Below, piece after piece: positions 26,918 to 35,772 of a DNA stretch of 64,000 nt. Source of the DNA: Neorhizobium tomejilense (GTDB lineage: Bacteria > Pseudomonadota > Alphaproteobacteria > Rhizobiales > Rhizobiaceae); NCBI GenBank assembly GCA_002968845.1, contig PVBG01000012.1:62001-126000 (forward strand), read 5' to 3'. The position numbers were made by a program, and so were the translations under genes. The notes beneath the pieces were generated by a model. That model did no database searches. It was not told the origin of the DNA and saw only the letters and a list, made by a program, of their open reading frames with translations. The first letter of the stretch is position 1. Every line of letters begins with the position of its first letter.

Positions 26918-27211
26918 CTAGATCTCCTTAGCAACCAAATTCTGGTTATTGATGCCGATGAGTTGCATCGTCTTCTGAAATGCATCCGAAGCCTTCTCCA
27001 CGAGGAGGGACTTCTTGTCTTCTTCCCAAGCCTTGACGCCGGCGAGCAGAACCTGGGCGCACTGGACACCGACGCGCTCGACGCCCGACGCATCGATCCT
27101 GAGATCGCTGCCGCGCATGGAGACCAGCTTGCCATGCAGGTTCGAGGCCTCGTTGAGGTCCAGCACCGCGGCCAGCTTCAAACTTGCAGGTCCAGCCTTC
27201 TTTGCTGCCAT
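26918..27211 (-). CDS. cheS: CheS, STAS-domain partner of CheA
   Basis: 97 aa, STAS fold: LKLAAVLDLNEASNLHGKLV, then LRIDASGVERVGVQCAQVLL. Where anti-sigma antagonists have the phosphorylated DSSG loop, this protein has GVQC, so the phosphoacceptor Ser is missing and classic Ser-phosphorylation switching is unlikely. In S. meliloti CheS binds CheA and increases its affinity for CheY1-P. It overlaps icpA by 1 nt and lies just upstream of cheY1. Confidence 0.88.
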   Translation of the reverse strand: MAAKKAGPASLKLAAVLDLNEASNLHGKLVSMRGSDLRIDASGVERVGVQCAQVLLAGVKAWEEDKKSLLVEKASDAFQKTMQLIGINNQNLVAKEI

Positions 27212-28818
27212 CAGCTTATTCCTTGTCGTTTCTGAAAGATGTATTCGCCGTCATCCGCACGCTCGGAGGCCATCGGCGCGATCGGGACGAGAGTCGGCTG
27301 GGGTCTTGGCGCCGCCGGTCGGCGCGCATCCGCATAGCGGTTCTGTCGTTCGATCCGGAACTCGCGGACCGTCCGTCCGAGTTCCAGAATGACGGTATGG
27401 AGTTCGTCGGCGCCTTCGCCAGCGCGGGACGCGAGGCTTGCATTCGAGGCGACGTGTTCGCTGACCGAACCGATCTCGAGGGTCAATCGGTCGAGACCGA
27501 CGGCCTGCTCGCCGGTATCGCGGGCAATGCCGGCGATCGCGTCATTGATATCGGAAACCTGGCGGACAATGCCGCCGATCGCCTCCTGGGTGCGATGAAC
27601 CATCTGTACACCCGCATCCACCTGGGACTTGGTGCCGTTGACGAGCGTCTTGATCTCGCGGGCCGCATCGGCGGAGCGCTGGGCAAGCGCGCGCACTTCC
27701 TGGGCGACGACCGCAAACCCACGGCCCGTTTCGCCGGCGCGGGCCGCTTCGATGCCGGCGTTCAGCGCCAGCAGGTTGGTCTGAAACGCGATGTCGTCGA
27801 TGACGCCGATGATCTCGCCAATCTTTTCGGCCGAGGATTCGATATCCGCCATGGCGTTGATCGCCCGGCCGACGACTTCGCCGCTTGCCTCGACCGAACG
27901 GCGCGTCTCGGCGGCGGCTTTTTCTGCGGCAGCCGTCTCGGCGGCACTTCCCTTGACCCTGGCGGTGACGTCGAGCAGCACGCGTGCCGCCTCCCTGAGG
28001 CGGGCCGACTGTTCTTCGGAAGCGGAGGCGAACGAGCGGGCGCCTTCGGCAAGCGATTGGGTGAGCGCACCAGCCTTCTGGCCATGTCCATCGGCGGTCT
28101 CGACCGAGGAGCGCATGCCGGCGACCGCCTGATTGAGAAGATCGGCGAGCTCTCGATAGACATCCGGCACATCGGCCGGCAGAGACGCCGTCAGATCGCG
28201 GTCGGCAAGCGCTGCGATGACGTCGGTGAATGTTTCGATCGCCTGCGCATGATCGGCTTCGCGCTGTTCGGCGAGCGCGCGCTGGTGCTTCTGGCGCTGT
28301 TCGTTGAAGCGGAGCGAGACGGCAATCTCGACATCGACCATCACCAGGCGGGTAATCGCGCCGACGAGGTCGAGCAGCTCCTGCTCACGCTTGCGGCCGC
28401 CGGGCAGCAGCGATTTCGGAGCGAGGTCGACGATCGCGCCGGCGATCAGATGTTCGAGCATCACGGCGTGACCGGCGACGTGCCAGCGCGGATCGAGGCC
28501 CATGCGGCTCTCGGCGTCGGAGAGAACCTTCACCCGCTCGGCGTAGAGCGCATCGAAGCGGGCATCGGTCAGCACGCCCCAATGGGAGGCCTGCAGGTCG
28601 TGCAGCCGTTCGATCTGCTGCTCGCTTTCGAAATTGCGAGCGGCTTCCGGAAAGGATTGAAAGCGGTGAAAAAGGTCGCGCAGACCGGTCTTCAGATGCC
28701 GGTCGAGCTGCGGGCGGCAGCGGCGCAGCAGATCGCGCAGTTCGCCGTCGAGGCCGGCAAATGCCAGTCTCTCGCCCAGGCTGCCTGCCTGGCCACGTCG
28801 CGCCTGATCCGATGGCAT
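27211..28818 (-). CDS. icpA: Soluble globin-type chemoreceptor IcpA
   Basis: About 535 aa, no membrane segment. Residues about 15-175 form a globin-coupled-sensor domain (LQASHWGVLTDARFDALYAE, then RMGLDPRWHVAGH), followed by a HAMP-like helical linker and a methyl-accepting signalling domain with the hairpin tip IDDIAFQTNLLALNAGIEAA. At the place of the usual heme-ligating His (H..(I/V)GL.P.W) there is E103. The ATG at 28818 is chosen. A TTG at 28851 with a GAGGA site 5 nt upstream is a real alternative. First gene of the che operon. Confidence 0.88.
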   Translation of the reverse strand: MPSDQARRGQAGSLGERLAFAGLDGELRDLLRRCRPQLDRHLKTGLRDLFHRFQSFPEAARNFESEQQIERLHDLQASHWGVLTDARFDALYAERVKVLSDAESRMGLDPRWHVAGHAVMLEHLIAGAIVDLAPKSLLPGGRKREQELLDLVGAITRLVMVDVEIAVSLRFNEQRQKHQRALAEQREADHAQAIETFTDVIAALADRDLTASLPADVPDVYRELADLLNQAVAGMRSSVETADGHGQKAGALTQSLAEGARSFASASEEQSARLREAARVLLDVTARVKGSAAETAAAEKAAAETRRSVEASGEVVGRAINAMADIESSAEKIGEIIGVIDDIAFQTNLLALNAGIEAARAGETGRGFAVVAQEVRALAQRSADAAREIKTLVNGTKSQVDAGVQMVHRTQEAIGGIVRQVSDINDAIAGIARDTGEQAVGLDRLTLEIGSVSEHVASNASLASRAGEGADELHTVILELGRTVREFRIERQNRYADARRPAAPRPQPTLVPIAPMASERADDGEYIFQKRQGIS

Positions 28819-29277
28819 TTCCTGCACCAAAGCCGTCCCCAAATTAATCAAGCCAATCCTCGGAGAGGATCGGCGGCATGCGAGCTGCTGTCGCCAGCGC
28901 CTGATGAACGGGGATGCTCGCCAAACCGGACCAATATCCGTCGGGCATGGGCAACGCGGTCACCACGGCTTTGCTGGATTTTCATGAGCGGATACCGGAT
29001 TGGACCGGTACGGCTTTGCGGCTTCATGCCTGGTGGGAGACCGCAGTCGTCCCATTTCGCCGTGGTCTCTAATATGTATGGTTAATTCCTTGCCTGAAGG
29101 TTAATGGAAGGTGCAAGGATGCCTGATTTGCTTCAACCGGGCGCATATTACCCGCTATCAGGGCATTCGCTTCGGCATTGCGCGGTGGTTACGGTTTTTC
29201 TCAAATCGCCGCTTGAACGTCGGCCAACCCGCCTTGTCTCCCATATCGGCGAGCGGCAGCAACGGACAAGCTTTAAC
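28819..29277 (-). promoter_or_regulatory. Upstream region of the che operon (459 nt without a gene)
   Basis: It lies between the end of the DNA glycosylase gene and icpA, both on the minus strand, and should contain the che operon promoter. Several short open frames exist on the plus strand, but none has a recognisable product. I could not identify boxes or a hairpin with confidence. The region remains GC-rich like its neighbours. Confidence 0.4.
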
Positions 29278-29844
29278 TCAAAGCGCCATGCCACCCTTGC
29301 CGGTGAATTTCCTGCTGACATGCAGCGAGCCGGAAAGACCGAAACGCCATGGCAGATCGACAGCCTGGGAGATGCCGATCCGCCGCCCGGTGACGATCAA
29401 TGGCGGTGTTTGCGGCAAAGTGAGATCGAACGGAGGCGAGAACAGCGGCAGGCCGTTGTGCTCAATGGTGATGTCGAGCGCCTGGCAGAGTCGGCCCGGA
29501 CCGGAACACAGGAGTAGCGGATCGGCAAGGCGGCGCCTCTTCTCCATCTCCTCAAGGCCTCTGACCGGCTGCAGCGCCCTGATCAGCACGGCGCTGCCGG
29601 GCCGGCAGACGAAATTCAGGCACCAGTGAATGCCGTAGGAACGATAGACATAGGCATGCCCGGGCGGGCCGAACATCACCGCGTTCCTCTGCGTGGGCCC
29701 GCGAAAACTGTGGGATGCCGGGTCGTCCGGCTCATAGGCTTCCGTCTCGACGATCACGCCGCCCGCGCCAGAGACATCAAGCTCGACGCCGATCAGGTCA
29801 CGCGCCACCTCCACGGAGCCTCTATCGAAAAATTGCTGGTCCAT
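29278..29844 (-). CDS. DNA-3-methyladenine glycosylase (AAG/MPG family)
   Basis: 188 aa from the ATG at 29844. The opening FFDRGSVEVARDLIGVEL, the catalytic-region VIVETEAYEPDDPASHSFRG, then RNAVMFGPPGHAYVYRSYGI and LLLCSGPGRLCQAL define the alkyladenine glycosylase family (PF02245). It removes alkylated purines in base excision repair. An open frame continues upstream but lacks family similarity. It lies alone between the che operon and the divergent prkA. Confidence 0.92.
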   Translation of the reverse strand: MDQQFFDRGSVEVARDLIGVELDVSGAGGVIVETEAYEPDDPASHSFRGPTQRNAVMFGPPGHAYVYRSYGIHWCLNFVCRPGSAVLIRALQPVRGLEEMEKRRRLADPLLLCSGPGRLCQALDITIEHNGLPLFSPPFDLTLPQTPPLIVTGRRIGISQAVDLPWRFGLSGSLHVSRKFTGKGGMAL

Positions 29845-30154
29845 AAAAAAATGCCCGTCTCGCTGCCGGTTGCATCCATAGACGGCGAAGCAGGGCTTGT
29901 CTTCCCCGCCGACGACGCGACATCCTGGAAGGCCCGAAGCGTTGCGCAGACGTTGTCGTGGGGATGCAACGGGCCCCTCACTTGCTGTTTGCCAAGTCAG
30001 CACGGATTTGTGGACGCACATTTTTGTGCATTGCCATGAAAACGCTCCGGGTGTCGTATTAGGTTTAGAAACATCTTGATTCTCAATAGATTGCCGCAGC
30101 GTTTTCAATCTTTGCGGCAGTCGAGCAGTAGCGCAACCCTGACTGGAGTAGCCT
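29845..30154. promoter_or_regulatory. Divergent region between the glycosylase gene and prkA
   Basis: About 310 nt. It must hold the promoters of both divergent genes. Near prkA, TGCCGCA and TGCGGCA (30091-30119) form a 7-bp inverted repeat around an AT-richer loop. No GGAAC-type stress promoter or clear sigma-70 boxes were found. The prkA ribosome site GGAG is 6 nt before its ATG. Confidence 0.4.
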
Positions 30155-32098
30155 ATGCCGAGTGAATCCTTGTTCGATGCCTTCACCAGGAACTACGAAG
30201 CCCGGCGCGAGACAGACATGTCTGTCGCCGAGTATCTGGCGCTTTGTAAGAAAGATCCGATGGCCTATGCCAACGCCGCCGAGCGGCTGCTGGCGGCGAT
30301 CGGCGAGCCGCAGATGGTCGACACGGCCAAGGATGCCAGGCTCGGCCGGATTTTCATGAACCGCACCATCCGGGCCTATCCGGCTTTTGCCGGTTTCTTC
30401 GGCATGGAAGAGACGATCGAGCGGATCGTTTCCTTCTTCCGGCATGCCGCGCAGGGACTGGAAGAGCGAAAGCAGATCCTCTACCTGCTCGGGCCGGTCG
30501 GCGGCGGCAAGTCGTCGCTCGCCGAGCGGCTGAAGCTCTTGATGGAGGCCAATCCGATCTACGTGCTGAAGGCCGGCGACGACATCAGCCCGGTCTTCGA
30601 AAGCCCGCTCAATCTCTTCGATCCGGTGGCGATGGGGCCGATGCTGCTCGAGCAGTACGGCGTTCCGACCCGGCGCCTCAGCGGGCTGATGAGCCCCTGG
30701 TGCCTGAAGCGGCTCGATGAATTCGGAGGCGACATATCCCGTTTCCGGGTGGTGAGGCTGCAGCCCTCGCGACTGCGCCAGATCGGCATCGCCAAGACCG
30801 AGCCGGGCGACGAGAACAATCAGGACGTCTCGTCGCTGGTCGGCAAGGTCGACATCCGCAAGCTCGAAAACTATTCCCAGAACGACTCGGACGCCTACAG
30901 CTATTCCGGCGGGCTCAACCGGGCCAACCAGGGCGTGCTCGAATTCGTCGAGATGTTCAAGGCGCCGATCAAGATGCTGCATCCGCTGCTGACGGCGACG
31001 CAGGAAGGCAATTACATGGGCACCGAGAATATCGGCGCCATTCCCTTCTCCGGCGTCATCCTTGCCCATTCGAACGAAGCGGAATGGCAGAGCTTCAAGG
31101 CGAACAAGAACAACGAGGCCTTCATCGACCGCATCTGCGTCATCAAGGTTCCTTATTGCCTGCGGGTGACCGAAGAACAGCATATCTATGAGAAGCTGAT
31201 CGAAGGCTCGGAGCTTGCTGATGCCTCCTGCGCGCCGGCAACGCTTGAGATGCTGGCCCGGTTTTCCGTACTTTCGCGGCTGCGCAAGCACGAGAACTCG
31301 ACCTTCTTCTCCAAGATGCGCGCCTATGACGGCGAAAGCCTCAAGGAAACCGATCCGCGCGCCCGCAGCGTCCAGGAATATCGTGACGCGGCCGGCGTCG
31401 ATGAAGGCATGGACGGAATATCGACACGTTTTGCCTTCAAGGTACTCGCCTCGACCTTCAACCACGACACGACGGATATCGGCGCCGATCCGGTCCACCT
31501 TATGTACGTGCTGGAACAGGCCATCCGCCGCGAACAGTTTCAGGAGGAAACCGAAAAGCGGTATATCGAGTTCATCAAGGCAGACCTTGCCCCGCGGTAT
31601 GCGGAGTTCATCGGCAACGAGATCCAGAAGGCCTACCTGGAATCCTATTCCGACTACGGCCAGAATCTTTTCGATCGCTACGTCGACTATGCCGACGCCT
31701 GGATCGAGGACGTCGACTTCAAGGATCCCGACACCGGGCAGCTTCTCGATCGCGAACTCCTGAACCAGGAACTGACCAAGATCGAAAAACCGGCGGGCAT
31801 CGCCAATCCAAAGGATTTCCGCAACGAGATCGTCAAGTTCTGCCTTCGCTCGCGCGCCAATAACGGCGGCAAGAACCCGTCCTGGGCGAGCTACGAGAAG
31901 ATTCGGGAAGTGATCGAGAAAAGAATGTTCTCCCAGGTGGAGGATCTTCTGCCGGTCATCTCCTTCGGATCGAAGAAGGACGGCGAAACAGAAAAGAAAC
32001 ACAGCGAGTTCGTGTCGCGCATGACGGGGCGCGGCTACACCGAGAGACAGGTTCGCCGTCTGGTGGAGTGGTACATGCGGGTTAAACAGGCAGGTTAG
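30155..32098 (+). CDS. prkA: PrkA/YeaG family serine protein kinase
   Basis: 647 aa, full length for the family. The N-terminal AAA-type module has Walker A LLGPVGGGKSSLAERLK and continues through VYVLKAGDD-like and SPLNLFDP segments. The middle has the conserved SYSGGLNRANQGVLEFVEMF (as YSYSGGLN here) and the C-terminal kinase domain ends with RKLVEWYMRV-like residues. In E. coli yeaG and yeaH are stationary-phase/starvation genes. Followed by yeaH and spoVR, the usual partner set. The last base of the TAG stop may come from the inserted element that follows. Confidence 0.95.
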   Translation: MPSESLFDAFTRNYEARRETDMSVAEYLALCKKDPMAYANAAERLLAAIGEPQMVDTAKDARLGRIFMNRTIRAYPAFAGFFGMEETIERIVSFFRHAAQGLEERKQILYLLGPVGGGKSSLAERLKLLMEANPIYVLKAGDDISPVFESPLNLFDPVAMGPMLLEQYGVPTRRLSGLMSPWCLKRLDEFGGDISRFRVVRLQPSRLRQIGIAKTEPGDENNQDVSSLVGKVDIRKLENYSQNDSDAYSYSGGLNRANQGVLEFVEMFKAPIKMLHPLLTATQEGNYMGTENIGAIPFSGVILAHSNEAEWQSFKANKNNEAFIDRICVIKVPYCLRVTEEQHIYEKLIEGSELADASCAPATLEMLARFSVLSRLRKHENSTFFSKMRAYDGESLKETDPRARSVQEYRDAAGVDEGMDGISTRFAFKVLASTFNHDTTDIGADPVHLMYVLEQAIRREQFQEETEKRYIEFIKADLAPRYAEFIGNEIQKAYLESYSDYGQNLFDRYVDYADAWIEDVDFKDPDTGQLLDRELLNQELTKIEKPAGIANPKDFRNEIVKFCLRSRANNGGKNPSWASYEKIREVIEKRMFSQVEDLLPVISFGSKKDGETEKKHSEFVSRMTGRGYTERQVRRLVEWYMRVKQAG

Positions 32099-32262
32099 CG
32101 TCTGTACTCAATTAGGATTTGGAACGCAGCATGCAGGAAAACCGTTCAGTTCCTTAGACACACAAAGGTGGATTCCATCTCCATCATTGTGTGTGACGAC
32201 AGGACGTAGGATTGTGGCATACTGGGTTGTGCGGCGTCCGAAACCTAGTTGAGTACAGACCC
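32098..32262. mobile_element. Small terminal-inverted-repeat element (MITE-like), about 165 bp
   Basis: Left end GTCTGTACTCAATTAGGATT (from 32100) and right end, read on the other strand from 32260, GTCTGTACTCAACTAGGTTT match over about 27 nt with few differences. If the ends are placed at 32098 and 32262, the element is flanked by TA on both sides, consistent with a TA target duplication. Inside is a second inverted repeat (32158-32172 with 32180-32194, 13 of 15 pairs, 7-nt loop). No transposase fits in 165 bp, so it would be mobilised in trans. I cannot name the family. Confidence 0.72.
32121..32146 (+). promoter_or_regulatory. EcfG/RpoE2-type general stress promoter consensus inside the element
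   Basis: GGAAC (32121-32125), 17 nt, then CGTT (32143-32146). This is an exact match to the alphaproteobacterial general-stress sigma consensus GGAAC-N16-17-CGTT. It points at yeaH-spoVR, whose first ATG is 139 nt downstream. The -35 box overlaps the inner part of the left terminal repeat. Sequence match is exact; activity is inferred. Confidence 0.5.
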
Positions 32263-32284
32263 TAATGCTCATGCAGGAGCCAAC

Positions 32285-33562
32285 ATGCACATCATCGACC
32301 GGCGGCTGAACCCGCGCGGTAAAAGTTTGGAAAATCGGCAGCGGTTTCTGCGGCGCGCGAAGGAGGCCGTGCAGCAGGCAGTCAGGCGATCCCTGCAAAG
32401 CCGCAGCATCCGTGATGTACTGGATGGCGGCGAAGTCAGCCTTCCGATCGGCGGCATGGGCGAGCCGAGCTTCCGCCGAGCCGAAGGTGGGATTACGGAT
32501 CATGTCCTGCCCGGCAACCGGGCGTTCGTTGAAGGCGATATCATTCCCCGCCCGCCGGGTCAGGGTGCCGGCAGGCCCAAGGAGGCCGGCCAGGGCGACG
32601 GTGAAGACGGCTTCCGCTTCGTGCTGACGCGCGAGGAATTCCTCTCGGTGTTTCTGGATGACCTCGAACTGCCCGAACTCGCCAAGCGGCGGCTGAGCGA
32701 GACCGAGGAGATGAGCCCGGTTCGCGCCGGCTACTCCATTTCCGGCTCCCCTTCCAATCTCTCCATCGACCGGACGACGCGGCTCGCCATGATGCGGCGC
32801 ATCGCTCTCAAACGCCCCAAGCCTGCCGAGATCGAGGCGCTGCAACGCCAGATCGAGGAAAGCGAGGATGATGAGGCCCGCCTTGCGCTGGAGGCGGAAC
32901 TCAAGTCGCTGACCGACAGGATCCGGCGCATTCCCTATGTCGATCCGCTCGACGTGCGCTACCGCCGCTTCGACAACGAACCGAAGCCGGTTGCGAAGGC
33001 GGTGATGTTCTGCCTGATGGACGTCTCCGGATCGATGTCGGAACATATGAAGGATCTGGCCAAGCGCTTCTACCTGCTGCTCTATCTGTTTCTTTCACAG
33101 CGTTACGAGAAGGTGGAAATCGTCTTCATCCGCCACACCGAGAAGGCCGAGGAGGTCGACGAGGAGACCTTCTTCTACGGCCAGGCGACCGGCGGCACGC
33201 TGGTATCGAGCGCGCTTGTGGCGATGCGCTCCATCATCGCCGCACGCTTCGATCCCACCGAATGGAACATCTACGCTGCGCAGGCGTCGGATGGCGACAA
33301 CTCCTACCGGGACGAAGCTCCGACCGGCCATCTGCTGAGACACGAGATCCTGCCGCTCTGCCAGTATTTCGCCTATATCGAAGTCGATGAGGAGGGTGGG
33401 GATTCCCTCGCCTCCAATTCGCCCCTCTGGCGCCTTTATGAAAGCATCCGATCGAGCTCGGCAACTCTTGCGATGCGCAAGGTCTGCCGCAAGAACGAGA
33501 TCTTTCCGGTCTTCCACGACCTCTTTCAGAAGCGTTCGACACCAACGAAGGCGGTGCCATGA
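32285..33562 (+). CDS. yeaH: YeaH/YhbH family protein (DUF444)
   Basis: 425 aa from the ATG at 32285, with AGGAG 5 nt upstream. The N terminus MHIIDRRLNPRGKSLENRQR is the family hallmark, followed by SIRDVLDGGEVSLPIGG-like residues and a C-terminal von Willebrand A-like domain with the metal site AVMFCLMDVSGSMSEHMKDL. Functional partner of the PrkA kinase in E. coli. It overlaps spoVR by 4 nt. Separated from prkA by the 165-bp element, so its expression may no longer depend only on the prkA promoter. Confidence 0.93.
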   Translation: MHIIDRRLNPRGKSLENRQRFLRRAKEAVQQAVRRSLQSRSIRDVLDGGEVSLPIGGMGEPSFRRAEGGITDHVLPGNRAFVEGDIIPRPPGQGAGRPKEAGQGDGEDGFRFVLTREEFLSVFLDDLELPELAKRRLSETEEMSPVRAGYSISGSPSNLSIDRTTRLAMMRRIALKRPKPAEIEALQRQIEESEDDEARLALEAELKSLTDRIRRIPYVDPLDVRYRRFDNEPKPVAKAVMFCLMDVSGSMSEHMKDLAKRFYLLLYLFLSQRYEKVEIVFIRHTEKAEEVDEETFFYGQATGGTLVSSALVAMRSIIAARFDPTEWNIYAAQASDGDNSYRDEAPTGHLLRHEILPLCQYFAYIEVDEEGGDSLASNSPLWRLYESIRSSSATLAMRKVCRKNEIFPVFHDLFQKRSTPTKAVP

Positions 33563-35127
33563 CCCAGGCGGCTATGCAGAAGAATCGACTGCTCTTCGAC
33601 GGCGCCGACTGGGATTTCACCACCCTGCAGCGCATCCACGATGCCTGCGAGGAGATCGCGATCGGCGAACTTGGGCTCGATGTCTACCCGAACCAGATCG
33701 AGGTGATCACCGCCGAGCAGATGCTGGACGCCTATTCATCGACCGGCATGCCGCTGTTTTACCGGCACTGGTCGTTCGGGAAACATTTCGCCCATCACGA
33801 GGCTTTCTACCGCCGCGGCATGCGGGATCTCGCCTATGAGATCGTCATCAACTCGTCGCCCTGCATCTCCTACCTGATGGAGGAGAACACCGCGACGATG
33901 CAGACCCTGGTGATCGCCCATGCGGCCTTCGGTCATAACCATTTCTTCAAGAACAACTATCTCTTCAAGCTCTGGACGGATGCCGAGGGCATTCTCGACT
34001 ATCTCGATTTCGCCAAGGGCTACATCGCCCGCTGCGAAGAACGTTACGGCGAAACGGCGGTCGAACGGACCCTCGATGCCGCCCATGCGCTGATGTCGCA
34101 TGGCGTGCACCGTTACGCGGGCAAGACGCGGCTCGACCTGCGTCAGGAGGAAAAACGCCAGCTGGAACGGCGCGCCCATGAAGAGCAGATGTTCAACGAC
34201 CTCTGGCGCACGGTGCCAACGGGCCGCAAGCGCGATGCGGCCGACGTCGATTTCGAAAGACGGCGTGCGGCGCTCGGCCTGCCGCAGGACAATCTGCTCT
34301 ATTTCCTCGAAAAGTCGTCGCCCCGGCTGCAGCCGTGGCAAAGGGAAATCCTCCGCATCGTCCGCCACGTGGCGCAATATTTCCACCCGCAGCGCCAGAC
34401 CAAGGTGATGAACGAGGGGACTGCGACCTATGTCCATTACCAGATCATGGAAAGGTTGCACGACCGTGGGCAGATCAGCGACGGGAACTATTTCGAGTTC
34501 CTGAAATCCCACACCAATGTCGTGTTCCAGCCGACCTATGACGACCGGCGCTTCTCCGGCTTCAACCCCTATGCCATCGGCTTTGCGATGATGCAGGATA
34601 TCGAGCGGATCGTGACCAAGCCGACCGATGAGGACCGCGAATGGTTCCCGGATATCGCCGGCCGCGGAGATCCGATGCAGGTCCTGCGCGGCATCTGGGC
34701 GGACTACCGCGACGAGAGCTTCATCAGCCAGTTCCTGAGCCCGCACCTGATCCGCAAGTGGCGCCTTTTCCAGCTCTACGACGATCCGCAGATGAGCGAA
34801 GGGATACTGGTTTCGGCGATCCACGACGAGCGGGGCTACAAACGCGTTCGCCGCCAGCTGGCGCGCGAATACGATATCGGCTGGACCGATCCGAGGATCG
34901 ACATCATCGATGTCGATCTCGCCGGGGACCGTCGCCTTCTCCTGCAGCACCGGGCGCCGAACGACTGGGTTCTCGAAGACAGCGAAACCCGGCAGGTTCT
35001 GCAGCATCTGGCGGATCTCTGGGGCTACGACGTCATGCTGCAGGAAATCGACAGCAGCGAGACTGTGGTGAAGGAACATTCCGCCCATCCCCGCGAGATC
35101 CTTCAGAAGGGTGACCTTTTCGCCTGA
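33559..35127 (+). CDS. SpoVR family protein (YcgB-like)
   Basis: 522 aa, standard length. Characteristic blocks: LDVYPNQIEVITAEQMLDAY, PLFYRHWSFGKHFAHHE, YEIVINSSPCISYLMEENTA, and NEGTATYVHYQIMERLHDRG followed by NPYAIGFAMMQDIERI. The family accompanies prkA/yeaH across Gram-negatives and affects stationary-phase or spore-coat processes, but its biochemistry is unknown. The start overlaps yeaH by 4 nt. No clear terminator follows. Confidence 0.94.
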   Translation: MTQAAMQKNRLLFDGADWDFTTLQRIHDACEEIAIGELGLDVYPNQIEVITAEQMLDAYSSTGMPLFYRHWSFGKHFAHHEAFYRRGMRDLAYEIVINSSPCISYLMEENTATMQTLVIAHAAFGHNHFFKNNYLFKLWTDAEGILDYLDFAKGYIARCEERYGETAVERTLDAAHALMSHGVHRYAGKTRLDLRQEEKRQLERRAHEEQMFNDLWRTVPTGRKRDAADVDFERRRAALGLPQDNLLYFLEKSSPRLQPWQREILRIVRHVAQYFHPQRQTKVMNEGTATYVHYQIMERLHDRGQISDGNYFEFLKSHTNVVFQPTYDDRRFSGFNPYAIGFAMMQDIERIVTKPTDEDREWFPDIAGRGDPMQVLRGIWADYRDESFISQFLSPHLIRKWRLFQLYDDPQMSEGILVSAIHDERGYKRVRRQLAREYDIGWTDPRIDIIDVDLAGDRRLLLQHRAPNDWVLEDSETRQVLQHLADLWGYDVMLQEIDSSETVVKEHSAHPREILQKGDLFA

Positions 35128-35334
35128 CGACGGTGCATGAGCAGGTCTCTGCCGATCCGACAACTCCAGGCGCGGCGGGACGCAAAGGCGACGTTGATCC
35201 CCGCTCATCAATTTTGATTACAGGAAAGACCGGAGCTCCTGCCGGTGGCCAATCGTGATTGGACATCAAAAGCGGTCTGGATCACATTACAGATTGGGCG
35301 ACGGGCATCTATTTTGTTCAAATAGGAGGCCGTA

Positions 35335-35772
35335 ATGGAGCAACGTGCAGTCGACCAGCTGAGGACTATCGCCAGGATAAATCGCAGCTATCCCGACTTC
35401 CAGATGTCCAGCAGCGAGCGGCTCGAGCGGTGGGCCGAGATTCTTGAGCTCAACCCCGATCGATCCCTTTCGACATTTCGGGAAACCGAATATCAGCCGG
35501 ATGAAATAAGGGCCGCCATGCGTGGCGACGGGACGGCGATTGCCGTCGCCTTCGGCGATCCGGTCCTGCGCGCAGCGGGGATGCGCGATGACACCTATGG
35601 GGAAGCCAGACGGTTTTTTGAATTGTCCGACCGACAGCTCCATAAACTGGTCTGCTTCTGCCATTTCGGAGCCCATGTGAGCGCAAGTACAGTCGCCCAT
35701 CAGGTGCGTTCGATTGCCACCCGCAGATCCAGTGGTACCCTTGCATACCTGGCTTCCTTCTTCAGAAGGTAG
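35335..35772 (+). CDS. Conserved hypothetical protein, alphaproteobacterial
   Basis: 145 aa, soluble, with an AGGAGG site 6 nt before the ATG. It has a pattern I recognise from unnamed rhizobial proteins: ERLERWAEILELNPDRSLST, then YGEARRFFELSDRQLHKLVC and FCHFGAHVSASTVAHQVRSI. One conserved Cys-x-Cys-His region (CFCHFGAHV) could bind a metal, but this is speculative. The gene is alone, 207 nt after spoVR. Function unknown. Confidence 0.72.
   Translation: MEQRAVDQLRTIARINRSYPDFQMSSSERLERWAEILELNPDRSLSTFRETEYQPDEIRAAMRGDGTAIAVAFGDPVLRAAGMRDDTYGEARRFFELSDRQLHKLVCFCHFGAHVSASTVAHQVRSIATRRSSGTLAYLASFFRR

Noticed and set aside
30083..32002. Long open frame antisense to prkA (over 600 codons)
   Set aside because: It mirrors prkA codon by codon, has no recognisable domains and begins inside prkA. 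Such mirror frames are common in GC-rich DNA. The same applies to frames opposite cheA (25013-26605) and icpA (27184-29085).
32158..32194. Internal hairpin of the small element as a Rho-independent terminator for prkA
   Set aside because: The 15-bp stem lacks a following T-run, has an AT-rich imperfect helix and belongs to the symmetric structure of the element.
35177..35188. GGGACGCAAAGG in the gap after spoVR, like the core of cyclic-di-GMP-I riboswitches
   Set aside because: The upstream GAAA-loop stem and AAACC element are missing, and a GGAAA motif occurs only downstream, in the wrong order. Flanking short stems (GCGGG/CCCGC and ACCGG/CCGGT) do not build the known fold.
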